A DNA stretch of 64,000 nucleotides from Pimelobacter simplex (GCF_024662235.1 NZ_CP096276.1:1922001-1986000), one strand, 5' to 3'. Positions 48,866 to 60,956 are shown, counted from the stretch's first letter. Notes: generated by a model not told the origin, from the sequence alone. Program-made: numbers and translations.

Positions 48866-50842
48866 TCATTGTGGTGCAGGACCCGTGGACGACGTGGATC
48901 GCGTCGCGTCCTCGGTCGCGATGGCGTCCTTGATCGCGGCGGCGGTGCGCGGTCCGACCCCGGGGACGGCGGCGATCTCCTCGAGCGACGCCAGGCGCAG
49001 CTTGCGCAGCGAGCCGAAGTGGCGCAGCAGGGTCTTGCGGCGTACCTCGCCGAGCCCGGGCACCCCGTCGAGCATGCTCTCGACCATCGACTTCGAGCGC
49101 CGGTTGCGGTGGTGGGTGATCGCGAACCGGTGGGCCTCGTCGCGCACGCGCTGGAGCAGGTAGAGCCCCTCGGAGGTCCGCGGCAGGATGACCGGGTCCT
49201 CCTCGCCGGGCACCCAGACCTCCTCGAGCCGCTTGGCCAGGCCGCAGATCGGGATGTCGTCGATGCCGAGCTCGTCGAGCGCGCGCTGCGCGGCCGCGAC
49301 CTGGGGCGCGCCACCGTCGACGACGACGAGTCCGGGCGCGTAGGCGAACTTGCGCGGGCGTCCGGTGTCCGGGTCGACCAGCATCGGACCCGTGCCGGCC
49401 GAGGGGTCGCCCGGGCGCAGCTCGGAGCGCGCCTGCTCGTCGAGGAGCCGGCGGAACCGCCGGGTGATCACCTCGTGCATCGCCTTGACGTCGTCGGAGC
49501 CGTCCTGGTCCTTGATCACGAAGCGGCGGTACTCGCCCTTGCGCGCCAGCCCGTCCTCGAAGACCACCATCGAGGCGACGATCTCGGTGCCCTGGATGTG
49601 GGAGACGTCGTAGCACTCGATGCGCAGCGGCGCCTCGTCGAGCTCGAGCGCCTCGGCGATCTCGGCGAGCGCGCGGTTGCGGGTGGTCAGGTCGCTGGCC
49701 CGCTTGGTCTTGTGGAGGGCGAGGGACTCGACGGCGTTGCGGGCGACGGTCTCCTGGAGCGTCTTCTTGTCCCCGCGCTGGGGCACCCGGATCTCGACCT
49801 TGGCCCCGCGCAGGTCGGAGAGCAGGCGCTCGAACGTCGCGTGCTCCGGCGGCAGCTCGGGCACCAGGATCTCGCGCGGTACGGCGTCGCGCGCGTCCTC
49901 CTGGGCGACCCCGGCGTAGAGCTGGAGCAGGAAGTCCTCGACCAGCGCCGAGGTGTCGCCCTCGTCGGTGCGGTCGGCGACCCAGCCGCGCTGACCGCGG
50001 ATCCGCCCGCCGCGCACGTAGAACACCTGGACCGCGACCTCGAGCGGGTCCTCGGCCAGGGCGATGACGTCGGCGTCGGAGCCGTCGCCGAAGACGACGG
50101 CCTGCTTCTCGAGCGCCTTGTTCATCGCGCCGAGGTCGTCGCGCAGGCGCGCGGCCTTCTCGAAGTCGAGGTCGTCGGAGGCGGCGTACATCTGCTGCTC
50201 GATGCGCTTCATGAACGGCCGCGTGCGGCCCGCCATGAACTCGCAGAAGTCGTCGACGATCGCGCGGTGGTCCTCGGGCGAGACGTTGCCGACGCAGGGC
50301 GCCGCGCACTTGTCGATGTAGCCGAGCAGGCAGGGCCGGCCGATCTGGCTGGACCGCTTGAAGACGCCGTTGCTGCACGAGCGCATCGGGAACACCCGGA
50401 GCAGGATGTCGACCGTCTCGCGGATCGCCCACGCGTGGCTGTAAGGCCCGAAGTAGCGCGTCCCGCGGCGCTTGGCCCCGCGCCCCACCATCACCCGCGG
50501 GAACTCGTCGGAGACGGTCACCGCGAGCCAGGGGTAGGACTTGTCGTCGCGGTACTTCACGTTGAACCGCGGGTCGTACTCCTTGATCCAGGAGTACTCG
50601 AGCTGGAGCGCCTCGACCTCGGTACCGACGACCGTCCACTCGACCGACGTCGCGGTGGTCACCATCGTCGCGGTGCGCGGGTGCAGGTTGCCGATCGGCT
50701 GGAAGTACGACGACAGCCGGGCCCGCAGGTTCTTGGCCTTGCCGACGTAGATCACCCGCTGGGTGCGGTCGCGGAACCGGTAGACCCCGGGCTGGGTCGG
50801 GATCGAGCCGGGCGCCGGCCGGTAGCTCAGAGCAGGTGACAC
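48866..50842 (-). CDS. uvrC: excinuclease ABC subunit C
   Basis: Makes both incisions in nucleotide excision repair. 658 residues from GTG 50842; an in-frame ATG at 50872 would add ten residues, but the promoter TAGGGT lies only seven bases before this GTG. Seen: GIY-YIG domain with [21 protein letters not shown] (residues ~17-37), a Cys-rich stretch ([24 protein letters not shown]), the UvrB-interacting UVR motif (about 200-235), the RNase H-like domain with [10 protein letters not shown] and VVDGGAPQ, and a C-terminal helix-hairpin-helix [12 protein letters not shown]. No LexA box is seen at its promoter. Confidence 0.96.
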   Translation of the reverse strand: MSPALSYRPAPGSIPTQPGVYRFRDRTQRVIYVGKAKNLRARLSSYFQPIGNLHPRTATMVTTATSVEWTVVGTEVEALQLEYSWIKEYDPRFNVKYRDDKSYPWLAVTVSDEFPRVMVGRGAKRRGTRYFGPYSHAWAIRETVDILLRVFPMRSCSNGVFKRSSQIGRPCLLGYIDKCAAPCVGNVSPEDHRAIVDDFCEFMAGRTRPFMKRIEQQMYAASDDLDFEKAARLRDDLGAMNKALEKQAVVFGDGSDADVIALAEDPLEVAVQVFYVRGGRIRGQRGWVADRTDEGDTSALVEDFLLQLYAGVAQEDARDAVPREILVPELPPEHATFERLLSDLRGAKVEIRVPQRGDKKTLQETVARNAVESLALHKTKRASDLTTRNRALAEIAEALELDEAPLRIECYDVSHIQGTEIVASMVVFEDGLARKGEYRRFVIKDQDGSDDVKAMHEVITRRFRRLLDEQARSELRPGDPSAGTGPMLVDPDTGRPRKFAYAPGLVVVDGGAPQVAAAQRALDELGIDDIPICGLAKRLEEVWVPGEEDPVILPRTSEGLYLLQRVRDEAHRFAITHHRNRRSKSMVESMLDGVPGLGEVRRKTLLRHFGSLRKLRLASLEEIAAVPGVGPRTAAAIKDAIATEDATRSTSSTGPAPQ

Positions 50843-50849
50843 GCCGTCA

Positions 50850-50855
50850 ACCCTA
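50850..50855 (-). promoter_or_regulatory. -10 element for uvrC
   Basis: TAGGGT on the minus strand, 7 bases before GTG 50842. It fixes the uvrC start choice. Confidence 0.5.
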
Positions 50856-50872
50856 CGGAGATCCACCGACAT

Positions 50873-50892
50873 GTCTTTAAAAGACTTTGTCT
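50873..50892. repeat. AT-rich overlapping palindromes between uvrC and TTC38-like gene
   Basis: GTCTTT-A-AAAGAC (50873-50885) and AGAC-TTT-GTCT (50882-50892) overlap. The local AT content is far above the surrounding GC-rich DNA, and the site lies upstream of two divergent genes, so it may be an operator. Confidence 0.45.
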
Positions 50893-50909
50893 GGTGGTTT
50901 ACTTGACTT

Positions 50910-52220
50910 ATGTCTGCACGCACCCGATGTCGCGACGCCTACGGATACGACCTCACCACCGGCCCCCTGGCCGCCGAGGCCTATGTCGACGGTGTGCGCG
51001 ACCTGTTGCGGCTCCGCTCGGGAGCGGCCGGCCGGATCGCCACCGCGATCGCCCTCGACCCGACGTTCGCCCTCGGCCACGCGGCCCTGGCCCTGCTGGG
51101 CCACGAGATGTGCGTCGAGGTCGACGTCGCCGCCCGCCTGGCCGACGCCCGGCTCCACGCCGGCCGCGCGACCGAGCGCGAGCGCAGCCACGTCCACGCG
51201 ATCGACCGGCACCTCCAGGGCGACCCCGCTCCCCTGATCACCCACCTGGCGGCGTACCCGCGGGACGCGCTGCTGCTGTCGGTCGCGATGCCGACCATCG
51301 CCTTCGCGGGCGTCACCGACGTTCCGGAGCAGGCCTGGCGGATCGTCGAGGGTGCCGCGCCGGCGTACGGCGACGACCCGTGGATCGCCGGCATCCTCGC
51401 GTTCGTGCGCCAGGAGCAGCGCCGCTTCGACGAGGCGATGGACCTCTCGTGCCACTCGCTCTCCCTCGACCCGGCCGGCGGGCACGCGGCGCACGCGCGC
51501 GCCCACGCGCACTACGAGACCGGCGACCACGCGGCCGGCCTGGCCTGGATGGACGGCTGGATCCTCGGCGACGGCGCCGCCACCGACAGCCTCACGCACT
51601 TCTCGTGGCACGCGGCGCTCCACGAGCTCTCGATCGGTGACCTCGGCGCGGTCCGGACGCGCTACGAGAACCAACTCCGGCCCCAGCACGCGGTCGGCTG
51701 CCGCGCCCTCGTGGACACCGGGGCCCTGCTGTTCCGCTGGGCGATCACCCCGGACGCGTACGACGTGCCGTCGCTCGACGAGGTCGCCGCCGTCACCGGC
51801 CGCTCGGTCCTGGAGCAGCCCGCGACGGCGTTCCTCGCGTTGCACGCGGCCGTCGTCCTGCTCGCGACCGACGACCGCACCGGCCTGCGCCGGCTCGCCG
51901 AGTGGAGCGCGGGACACACCAGCCCGACCCACCGCGAGGTCGTCGCTCCCCTGGCCCGGGCGCTCGACCTGCTCGCCGCCGGCAGCAGCTCACTGGCGGC
52001 CGACCGGCTCGCCGCGCTGAGCCCGCAGGTGTGGCGCCTCGGCGGCTCCGACGCCCAGCGCGAGATCGTCGAGGAGGCCCGGATCGCCGCCCTGCTCCGC
52101 GCCGGCCGGTACGACGACGCCCGCGAGGTGCTCGACGCCCGGCTCGACCGCCGGCCCGCGATGCGCGACCTGCGCTGGAAGGAGACCGCGACGGCGCCGA
52201 CCGGCATGCTGGTGCGGTGA
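50910..52220 (+). CDS. TTC38-like tetratricopeptide protein
   Basis: 436 residues built of TPR-type helical repeats (helix pairs from about residue 40 to 330). Seen: the TTC38-like central stretch [15 protein letters not shown] (near 227) and a His/Trp-rich surface around it. No catalytic residue can be assigned; TPR arrays usually bind other proteins. Its stop overlaps the alpha/beta hydrolase start (GTGA), so the two proteins are probably made in equal amounts and may act together. The promoter is unclear: the upstream 40 bases are AT-rich with nested palindromes, and no TANNNT at the usual distance was found. Confidence 0.75.
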   Translation: MSARTRCRDAYGYDLTTGPLAAEAYVDGVRDLLRLRSGAAGRIATAIALDPTFALGHAALALLGHEMCVEVDVAARLADARLHAGRATERERSHVHAIDRHLQGDPAPLITHLAAYPRDALLLSVAMPTIAFAGVTDVPEQAWRIVEGAAPAYGDDPWIAGILAFVRQEQRRFDEAMDLSCHSLSLDPAGGHAAHARAHAHYETGDHAAGLAWMDGWILGDGAATDSLTHFSWHAALHELSIGDLGAVRTRYENQLRPQHAVGCRALVDTGALLFRWAITPDAYDVPSLDEVAAVTGRSVLEQPATAFLALHAAVVLLATDDRTGLRRLAEWSAGHTSPTHREVVAPLARALDLLAAGSSSLAADRLAALSPQVWRLGGSDAQREIVEEARIAALLRAGRYDDAREVLDARLDRRPAMRDLRWKETATAPTGMLVR

Positions 52221-53014
52221 CCGCCGAGGACGCCGCCTGGACCGCGATCGACGCCGCTGCTGCCGAGGCGCGCAGCGGGGCCCGGGTCGTCCGCTACGGC
52301 GACCACTCCGACCATCCCGGGCACCCCGACCAGATCGCCGAGGTGCACGGGTCGGGCCCGGCGATCGTCGTGCTGCTGCACGGCGGCTACTTCCGGCCCT
52401 CGATCGACCGGACCCACGCCCGCGGCCTGGCTGCAGACCTCGCGGCGGCGACCGGACACCAGGTGTGGCTGGCGGAGTACCGCCGCGTCCCCGGCGACCC
52501 GGAGGCGACGCTCGACGACCTGCGCGCCCTCGACCGCGCCGCGGGCGCCGCCGGGGACGTGATCGCCTGGGCGGGTCACTCCGCGGGCGGGACGCTGGCG
52601 CTCTGGCGGGCCTGCGCGGCCGACCTCGGACCGGTCCCGGTGGTCGCGCTCGCGCCCGTCGTCGACCTGCGCCGGGCCGCGGAGGACCGCCTCGGGGACG
52701 GTGCGGTCGTCGACTGGATGGGCGGGACGCCCGCCGAGGTCCCCGCCCACTACGCCGTCGCCGACCCCCTGCCCCGGCTGCGCGCGGGCGCCGCGGACCG
52801 GCCCGGCGGCGGCGTGACGGTGCTGCACGGCGACCGGGACGCGACCGTACCGGTGAGCCAGTCGACGGCGCTCACGGATCCCCCGGCGCCCGGCGTCCGG
52901 GTCGAGGTGCTGGCCGGCGCGCACCACTTCGACGCGTTCGACCTGCGTACCGCGGCGGGCGCCGCCCTGGTCGCAGCGCTCAGGCCGCGAGGATCTTCTG
53001 ACCGTCGACCGTGA
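52217..53014 (+). CDS. alpha/beta hydrolase (HSL / kynurenine formamidase-like)
   Basis: 265 residues from GTG 52217. Seen: oxyanion-hole motif LLHGGYF (near residue 57), nucleophile elbow WAGHSAGGTL (Ser near 120), catalytic Asp in HGDRDATVP and His in GAHHFDAFD, so the triad is complete. The HGGYF motif and size resemble the formamidase/carboxylesterase branch of the hormone-sensitive-lipase group. Coupled to a TPR protein upstream. Its 3' end overlaps the convergent Rieske lipoprotein gene by 35 bases. Substrate unknown. Confidence 0.8.
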   Translation: MTAEDAAWTAIDAAAAEARSGARVVRYGDHSDHPGHPDQIAEVHGSGPAIVVLLHGGYFRPSIDRTHARGLAADLAAATGHQVWLAEYRRVPGDPEATLDDLRALDRAAGAAGDVIAWAGHSAGGTLALWRACAADLGPVPVVALAPVVDLRRAAEDRLGDGAVVDWMGGTPAEVPAHYAVADPLPRLRAGAADRPGGGVTVLHGDRDATVPVSQSTALTDPPAPGVRVEVLAGAHHFDAFDLRTAAGAALVAALRPRGSSDRRP

Positions 53015-53393
53015 TCTCGACCTTGGCCAGCGCCGACGGTGCCGGTCCGCCCTCGACGTCCCCCGTCGAGATCGAGTACGACGACCCGTGGTGCGCACAC
53101 TGGATCCGGCCGTCGGCCACCGTGGTCACGGTCAGGCCCTGGTGCGTGCACACCGCGGTGAACGCCTCGAACTTGCCGGCGGTCGGCTGGGTGACGACGA
53201 CCTTCTGGTCGGTGAGCACGACGCCCCCGCCCACCGGCACCTGGTCGGTGGTGGTCAGCTCGTCGCCGGTCGCGACCTTGGGCTTGCCGCTGCTGCCGCT
53301 GTCCCCGCCCGCGCACCCGGCGAGCGCCACGGCCACGCCGAGGGCCCCGAGGCCGGAGAAGACGATCCGCCGCTGGACGCGCAGCTCAGGCAC
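52980..53393 (-). CDS. Rieske-type lipoprotein lacking the disulfide cysteines
   Basis: 137 residues from GTG 53393. Seen: an Arg pair (VQRR) before a hydrophobic stretch, lipobox LAGC with Cys 27, a short low-complexity linker, then a Rieske domain with ligands Cys 82-x-His 84 (VCTHQG) and Cys 99-x2-His 102 (QCAHHGSS). The two cysteines that form the stabilising disulfide in classical Rieske proteins, one after each ligand box, are absent. It is the downstream member of a tandem pair; the start overlaps the upstream paralogue's stop by 8 bases. Redox partner unknown. Confidence 0.85.
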   Translation of the reverse strand: MPELRVQRRIVFSGLGALGVAVALAGCAGGDSGSSGKPKVATGDELTTTDQVPVGGGVVLTDQKVVVTQPTAGKFEAFTAVCTHQGLTVTTVADGRIQCAHHGSSYSISTGDVEGGPAPSALAKVEITVDGQKILAA

Positions 53394-53880
53394 GCGTGAC
53401 CTCGTCGCCGGCCACCGTCACGGCGACCTCGGAGAGCGGGCTCTGCGCCGGACCACCCTGGGGCGAGCCGTCGGAGATCGAGAACGAGCTGCCGTGGCAC
53501 GGGCACTGGATCCGGCCGTCGGTCACGCCGCTGACCAGGCACCCCTGGTGGGTGCAGATCGCCGAGAACGCCTTGTACTGGCCCGCCTCGGGCTGGGTGA
53601 CGACGAGCTCCTGGTCCTTGACGACCACTCCGCCACCGACCGGTACGTCGCCCGCGGCCACGAGGCCGCCGCCGGAGCCGCCACCGCTGCTCGGCGTACC
53701 GGAGGCGGTCGCGGTGGCCGTCGGCGAGGACGCCGTGCTCGGCGGGTCGGTCGCCGGCGTGGTCGCGGGGTCCTTGGCCGCGCCGTCGTCGCCACCGCCG
53801 CAGGCGGCGAGCAGCGGGACGCCCACCCCCAGCGTGGCCGCTCCGCTCAGGGCACGTCTCCTGCTCAGGGAGGAAGTCAT
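53386..53880 (-). CDS. Tat-exported Rieske [2Fe-2S] lipoprotein
   Basis: 164 residues. Seen: twin-arginine start SRRRALSG (about 6-13), lipobox LAAC with Cys 27, a linker rich in Thr, Ser, Pro and Gly (about 30-75), and a Rieske domain with ligands Cys 109/His 111 and Cys 126/His 129 and the extra cysteines 114 and 128 of the disulfide (CTHQGC and CPCHGS). It is thus a classical high-potential-type centre on the outer face of the membrane. A TAGCCT promoter stands seven bases before ATG 53880. Gene duplication with the next gene is plain from the shared VPVGGGVV and CTHQG blocks. Confidence 0.9.
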   Translation of the reverse strand: MTSSLSRRRALSGAATLGVGVPLLAACGGGDDGAAKDPATTPATDPPSTASSPTATATASGTPSSGGGSGGGLVAAGDVPVGGGVVVKDQELVVTQPEAGQYKAFSAICTHQGCLVSGVTDGRIQCPCHGSSFSISDGSPQGGPAQSPLSEVAVTVAGDEVTRA

Positions 53881-53887
53881 GGGGCTC

Positions 53888-53893
53888 AGGCTA
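53888..53893 (-). promoter_or_regulatory. -10 element for the Rieske lipoprotein pair
   Basis: TAGCCT on the minus strand, seven bases before ATG 53880. Confidence 0.5.
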
Positions 53894-53940
53894 CGGGCCG
53901 TGGCTGAGAACAGGCTGTGGGTACGCCTCGTGTCGCGGGC

Positions 53941-54837
53941 TCAGCCGAGCCGCGGCCAGGTCCAGCCGCCGGGCCGGACCCGGGTCGGCGCGGCGAGCGT
54001 GCCGCCCGTGCGCGCATCCGGCCGGAGCACGCGCTGGACCCGGGCCACGCCGGTGCTGCGGTCGACGACGAGCAGCGGGACCGGCGCGGTCGCCCCGGTG
54101 TAGCGGTCGTCGATGCAGGTGCCGGAACGCAGCGCGGTCACCGCGGCGTACCCGGAGGCCCGCAGCACCGTGTCCGTGGACTCCGGGCCCTCGTCCTGCA
54201 CGACGTGGAGCGCGCCGGCCCGGTCGGTGTAGTAGACCCGGGTGCCGCGCTCGGTCATCGCGGCGGTCAGCGTGGTCGCCTGGCTGATCGGCACCGGGAG
54301 GATCGTCGGCCGGACGAGACGGCGGCCGTTCCAGGTCGCGCGGTGCAGGAAGCCGTCGGTGCCCACCCAGTACAGCGAGCGGTCGTCGAACGCGATCAGC
54401 CGGCTCGGGTAGCCCGAGCCCAGCACCTTGAGCACCCGGAGCTTCAGGCTGCCGCGGGCGTTCCACTCCGTGCGGACCAGCCGGACCTTGCCGTCGGTCG
54501 CGGCCACGACCTGGTGGGTCTCCTCGTGCCCGGGCCACTGGTTGAGCATCACCAGGCCCCAGGCGACCGGACGCCAGGAGACCGGACGGCTCGTCGACTT
54601 GGCGACCGTCACCCGGTTGCCGGTGACGTGGCGCAGCGTGACCTTGCCGTCGCGGGCCTGGCCGTAGGCGTCGATCTCGCAGCGGAACCGCGGCGCCTGC
54701 TTCGCTGCGACCGCGGCGACCGCGGTGGTCGGGGTCGCCGCGGCGACCGGCGCCGCCGTCGAGCCGAGCACCGGCAGCACCGGGAGCACGAGGGCGAGCA
54801 GCAGGGCGCGCGCCAGGGCCACGGATCGTTTCGCCAC
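53941..54837 (-). CDS. secreted protein, propeller-like
   Basis: 298 residues from GTG 54837. Seen: a signal peptide (about 1-33: basic start, Leu/Val core, small residues at the cleavage site), then repeated short strands with Trp/Tyr and Asp-Gly turns (for example SLYWVGTDGFLHRATWNG and RVYYTDRAGALHVVQDEG), a pattern like tachylectin-type beta-propellers. Two cysteines (near 53 and 246) may pair. I do not recognise a catalytic site. It has its own promoter (TACGGT, six bases before the GTG) just after uvrA. Confidence 0.65.
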   Translation of the reverse strand: MAKRSVALARALLLALVLPVLPVLGSTAAPVAAATPTTAVAAVAAKQAPRFRCEIDAYGQARDGKVTLRHVTGNRVTVAKSTSRPVSWRPVAWGLVMLNQWPGHEETHQVVAATDGKVRLVRTEWNARGSLKLRVLKVLGSGYPSRLIAFDDRSLYWVGTDGFLHRATWNGRRLVRPTILPVPISQATTLTAAMTERGTRVYYTDRAGALHVVQDEGPESTDTVLRASGYAAVTALRSGTCIDDRYTGATAPVPLLVVDRSTGVARVQRVLRPDARTGGTLAAPTRVRPGGWTWPRLG

Positions 54838-54843
54838 GCGGTC

Positions 54844-54849
54844 ACCGTA
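54844..54849 (-). promoter_or_regulatory. -10 element for the secreted propeller-like gene
   Basis: TACGGT on the minus strand, six bases before GTG 54837. Confidence 0.45.
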
Positions 54850-54879
54850 GTGGCACCTCGGCCGGGACCTCGGCCGGGA

Positions 54880-57900
<3,021 letters not shown>

Positions 57901-57941
57901 TACCGGTCCTCTTGCAGGGTCGCTGGGTGGGTCGGGGATCT

Positions 57942-57957
57942 TCGAACAAGTGTTCGC
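57942..57957. promoter_or_regulatory. LexA (SOS) box upstream of uvrA
   Basis: TCGAAC-AAGT-GTTCGC, one mismatch from the actinobacterial SOS consensus TCGAAC-N4-GTTCGA. It lies 41 bases before the uvrA start, on a gap shared with the divergent maleylpyruvate isomerase-type gene. Confidence 0.7.
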
Positions 57958-58049
57958 CATGGTACGTCGCACAGGCAAGCCAGCGCGCCGGGAACCACCC
58001 TCTCACCCGGCACCGACAACGCCTCCCCGCGGGCGCCGCCGCCGCGGTG

Positions 58050-58055
58050 CATGAT
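58050..58055 (+). promoter_or_regulatory. possible -10 for the maleylpyruvate isomerase-type gene
   Basis: CATGAT, six bases before GTG 58062. The hexamer is the same as at 12658. Confidence 0.35.
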
Positions 58056-58061
58056 GGCCCG

Positions 58062-58757
58062 GTGACCACTCTCTCCGCCGCGTCCGAGCGCCTCCTCGCC
58101 ACCGCCGCGTCCCTCTCCGACGCCGAGTGGGCCGCACCCAGCCTGTGCGCCGGCTGGACCCGGGCCCACGTCCTCGCCCACCTCGCGCTCAACGCCGAGG
58201 GCCTGGGCGGGATCCTGCGCGGGCTGCGCGACGGCGTGCCGCGCACGATGTACGTCTCCGAGGAGCGTCGCGACGGCGACATCGACGACCTCGTCGCCGC
58301 GGCCGGCCCGGCCGCGATCCTCGAGCGCCTGCGCGCCGCGGTCGCCGGGCTCGACCAGGTGCACGACGTGGCCACGGTGCTGCCCGAGGGCACCATGTTC
58401 GAGCGGACCCCCGGCGGGCGGCAGATGTCGGCCAACAACGTGCCCTTCCTGCGCCTGCGCGAGGTCGAGATCCACCACGCCGACCTCGGCGCCGGCTACA
58501 CCGCCTCCGACTGGCCGCCGACCACCGCGCTCGCGTTCCTGACCCACTCCACCCGCCAGTACGCCGGCCCTGCCGGCACCGGCTTCCACGCCGTCGCGAC
58601 CGACGAGCCCGCCCGATGGACCTTCGGCACCCCCGCCGACGGTGCCGCGACCGTCACCGGCCCCGTCGGCCCGCTCGCCTGGTGGGCCACCGGTCGCGAC
58701 GCCGGTGACGCCGTGGTCAGCAGCACCGGGGCGCTCCCGGACCCCACCGGCGCCTGA
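58062..58757 (+). CDS. maleylpyruvate isomerase-family, mycothiol-dependent enzyme
   Basis: 231 residues from GTG 58062; DinB-like fold used by mycothiol-dependent isomerases and S-transferases. Seen: the N-terminal helix bundle with SLCAGWTRAHVLAHLALNAEG (residues ~28-48), where the His of HVLAHLALN is a metal ligand, and LREVEIHHADLGAGY (near 140) with the second His pair. The reaction is not predictable; mycothiol use is inferred from the family. The divergent uvrA promoter lies in the same 161-base gap. Confidence 0.82.
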   Translation: MTTLSAASERLLATAASLSDAEWAAPSLCAGWTRAHVLAHLALNAEGLGGILRGLRDGVPRTMYVSEERRDGDIDDLVAAAGPAAILERLRAAVAGLDQVHDVATVLPEGTMFERTPGGRQMSANNVPFLRLREVEIHHADLGAGYTASDWPPTTALAFLTHSTRQYAGPAGTGFHAVATDEPARWTFGTPADGAATVTGPVGPLAWWATGRDAGDAVVSSTGALPDPTGA

Positions 58758-58766
58758 GCCTGCACC

Positions 58767-58772
58767 TAGGAT
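58767..58772 (+). promoter_or_regulatory. -10 element for the MBL-fold gene
   Basis: TAGGAT, six bases before GTG 58779. Confidence 0.5.
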
Positions 58773-58778
58773 CGGCAC

Positions 58779-59450
58779 GTGACCTACACCGGAGAAGTGA
58801 CCGTCGGCGGCGCCCCCGCGGTCCGGCAGCTGGCGAACCTGACCATCACCAAGGTCGCTGTCGACGAGAAGATGTCGAACAACTGCTACCTGCTGCGCTG
58901 CCACGACACGGGCTCCCAGGTGCTCATCGACGCCGCTGACGCGCCCGAGACCCTGCTCCCGCTGATCGGCGACGAGGGCGTGACCACCGTGATCACCACC
59001 CACCAGCACTGGGACCACCACCGGGCCCTGGCGGACGTCGTACGGGCGTCGGGGGCGGGGGTCGTCGCGGGCGACCCCGATGCGGACGCCATCACCGAGC
59101 AGACGGGCGTCAGCGTCGACCGCAGGGTCAGCGACGGCGACGAGGTCATGGTCGGCACCTGCGCGCTCCAGGTCATCCGGATCACCGGTCACACGCCCGG
59201 CTCGATCTGCCTGCTCTACCGCGACCCGGCCGGTCACCCACACCTGTTCACCGGCGACTCGCTGTTCCCCGGCGGCGTCGGCGGCACCTTCGGCGACGCG
59301 GACGCCTTCCGCAGCCTCATCGACGACGTCGAGACCAAGATCTTCGGCACCCTGCCCGACGACACCTGGTTCTACCCCGGCCACGGGGGCGACTCGACGC
59401 TCGGCGAGCAGCGCCCGCACCTCGCGGAGTGGCGCGAGCGCGGCTGGTGA
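58779..59450 (+). CDS. MBL-fold hydrolase, glyoxalase II-like
   Basis: Metallo-beta-lactamase fold protein of 223 residues from GTG 58779. Seen: metal motif THQHWDHH (near residue 70), His of ITGHTPGSI, bridging Asp in FTGDSLFPGGVG and His of PGHGGDSTLGEQ, the set of a binuclear hydroxyacylglutathione hydrolase-like enzyme. In actinobacteria such proteins may hydrolyse mycothiol thioesters, inferred only. Four bases separate it from the Nudix gene, so they form an operon. Confidence 0.88.
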   Translation: MTYTGEVTVGGAPAVRQLANLTITKVAVDEKMSNNCYLLRCHDTGSQVLIDAADAPETLLPLIGDEGVTTVITTHQHWDHHRALADVVRASGAGVVAGDPDADAITEQTGVSVDRRVSDGDEVMVGTCALQVIRITGHTPGSICLLYRDPAGHPHLFTGDSLFPGGVGGTFGDADAFRSLIDDVETKIFGTLPDDTWFYPGHGGDSTLGEQRPHLAEWRERGW

Positions 59451-59454
59451 GCCG

Positions 59455-59961
59455 GTGACCCCGGCGGACGAGCCCGTCGCCCTCTACGGCGCCGACGGCC
59501 GGCCGACCGGCGAGGTCGCCCCGCGCGCCGAGGTCCGGGCGCGCAACCTGCGCCACGCCGCCACGCTCGTCGTGGTGCGCAACAGCGCGGGCGAGATCTA
59601 CGTGCACCGGCGCACCGACACCAAGGACGTCTTCCCCGGCCGCCACGACTTCGCGGCGGGCGGGGTGCTCCAGGCCGGCGAGATCCCGTACGACGCCGCG
59701 GTGCGCGAGGCCTTCGAGGAGCTCGGCGTGCACGGGGTCGAGCTGACCCCGCTCGGCGAGGCGGACTACGCCGACGAGCACACGACGTACCACGCGTTCG
59801 CCTACACCTGCGTGTACGACGGCCCGATCACCTGGCAGCCCGAGGAGGTCGCGTGGGGCGCGTGGGTGAGCGTGACGCGGCTGGGCGAGATGCTCGGCGA
59901 GCAGGAGTTCGTGCCCGACACCGTGGCGCTGCTGGCCGACTGGCTCAGCGCGGCGGGGTGA
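59455..59961 (+). CDS. Nudix hydrolase
   Basis: 168 residues from GTG 59455. Seen: the complete Nudix box GX5EX7REUXEEXGU, with the Gly/Glu part near residue 67 and REAFEELGV at about 84-92, and the upstream IYVHRRTDTKDVFPGRHDF, which resembles the YfcD/isopentenyl diphosphate isomerase-like branch. Substrate unknown. Coupled to the MBL gene; its 3' end overlaps the convergent tag gene by 17 bases. Confidence 0.88.
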   Translation: MTPADEPVALYGADGRPTGEVAPRAEVRARNLRHAATLVVVRNSAGEIYVHRRTDTKDVFPGRHDFAAGGVLQAGEIPYDAAVREAFEELGVHGVELTPLGEADYADEHTTYHAFAYTCVYDGPITWQPEEVAWGAWVSVTRLGEMLGEQEFVPDTVALLADWLSAAG

Positions 59962-60550
59962 AGGCCGCCCGCGCCGCGGCCACCTCGGCCCGGACGACGC
60001 AGCCGGCGACGTGGTCGTTGACCAGACCCATCGCCTGCATGAAGGCGAAGATCGTGGTGGGTCCGACGAACTTCCAGCCGCGCTTCTTGAGGTCCTTGGA
60101 CAGCGCGATCGCGGCCGGTGACGTGGTGAGGGTCTGGGGCTCGCCCAGGTCGGCGGCGGCCGGCTCGAACCCCCAGAGGTAGGCCGCGAGCGAGCCGTGC
60201 TCGGCCGCGGTCTCGATCGCGCGGGCCGCGTTGTTGATGGTGGCCTCGATCTTGCCGCGATGGCGGACGATGCCGGCGTCCGCGAGCAGGCGGGCGACGT
60301 CGCCGTCGTCGAACGCCGCGACCGCCTGGGGGTCGAAACCCGCGAACGCGGTGCGGAACGCGGGGCGCTTGACCAGGATCGTGCGCCAGCTCAGCCCGGA
60401 CTGGAACGCCTCGAGGCTGACCTTCTCGAAGAGCCGCTGGTCGTCGGCGACGGGGAAGCCCCACTCGGCGTCGTGGTAGGGCAGCTCGTCGGGCGAGAGC
60501 GACCACGGGCAGCGGGGCAGTCCGTCGGGGCCGGGGGCAGCGGCGTTCAT
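59945..60550 (-). CDS. tag: DNA-3-methyladenine glycosylase I
   Basis: Removes 3-methyladenine from alkylated DNA. 201 residues from ATG 60550. Seen: CPWSLSPDELPYHDAEWGFP at the start (conserved YHD-EWG), FQSGLSWRTILVKRPAFR, the pocket region DAGIVRHRGKIEATINNA and KKRGWKFVGPTTIFAFMQA, with the zinc-binding Cys/His pattern (His near the end in NDHVAGC). Monocistronic and convergent with the Nudix gene. Confidence 0.95.
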   Translation of the reverse strand: MNAAAPGPDGLPRCPWSLSPDELPYHDAEWGFPVADDQRLFEKVSLEAFQSGLSWRTILVKRPAFRTAFAGFDPQAVAAFDDGDVARLLADAGIVRHRGKIEATINNAARAIETAAEHGSLAAYLWGFEPAAADLGEPQTLTTSPAAIALSKDLKKRGWKFVGPTTIFAFMQAMGLVNDHVAGCVVRAEVAAARAAFTPPR

Positions 60551-60595
60551 GGGGCGACCCTCCCACGGGCCGCCGACACTGTCCCCGGTCGCCGC

Positions 60596-60601
60596 TACGT
60601 T
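60596..60601 (+). promoter_or_regulatory. -10 element for the VOC-family gene
   Basis: TACGTT, seven bases before ATG 60609; the start choice follows from this. Confidence 0.5.
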
Positions 60602-60608
60602 CGTCCCC

Positions 60609-60956
60609 ATGACCCTCTCCCCCGCCATGATCACCGTCGACACCACCGATGCCCTCACCCTCGGCCGCTGGTGGGCCGAGCACACCGGCGGCGAGATCGT
60701 CGAGGAGAACGACGGCTGGTTCGTCATGGTCGCGCTGCCGAGCGGCCTGCGGCTCGGCTTCCAGAAGGTCGAGGACCCCACCCCGGGCAAGAACCGGGTG
60801 CACGTCGACTTCGTCGCCGAGGACCTCGACGCGACCGTCGCCGCCCTGCGCACGGCGGGCGCCGGGCACGTCGGCGACCACGAGATGCCGGGCTTCCGCT
60901 GGGTCACGCTGAGCGATCCGGACGGCAACCTGTTCTGCGTGTCCGGCAGCCACTGA
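60609..60956 (+). CDS. VOC-superfamily (glyoxalase/bleomycin resistance-like) protein
   Basis: 115 residues from ATG 60609; an upstream in-frame ATG would overlap the tag start. Seen: two beta-alpha-beta-beta-beta halves, MITVDTTDALTLGRWWAEHTG cut after the first helix, and HVDFVAEDLDATVAALRTAG in the second half, ending in the VOC-type SDPDGNLFCVSG. The metal ligands of true glyoxalases are only partly visible. Function unknown; such small proteins bind or modify small molecules. Confidence 0.8.
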   Translation: MTLSPAMITVDTTDALTLGRWWAEHTGGEIVEENDGWFVMVALPSGLRLGFQKVEDPTPGKNRVHVDFVAEDLDATVAALRTAGAGHVGDHEMPGFRWVTLSDPDGNLFCVSGSH

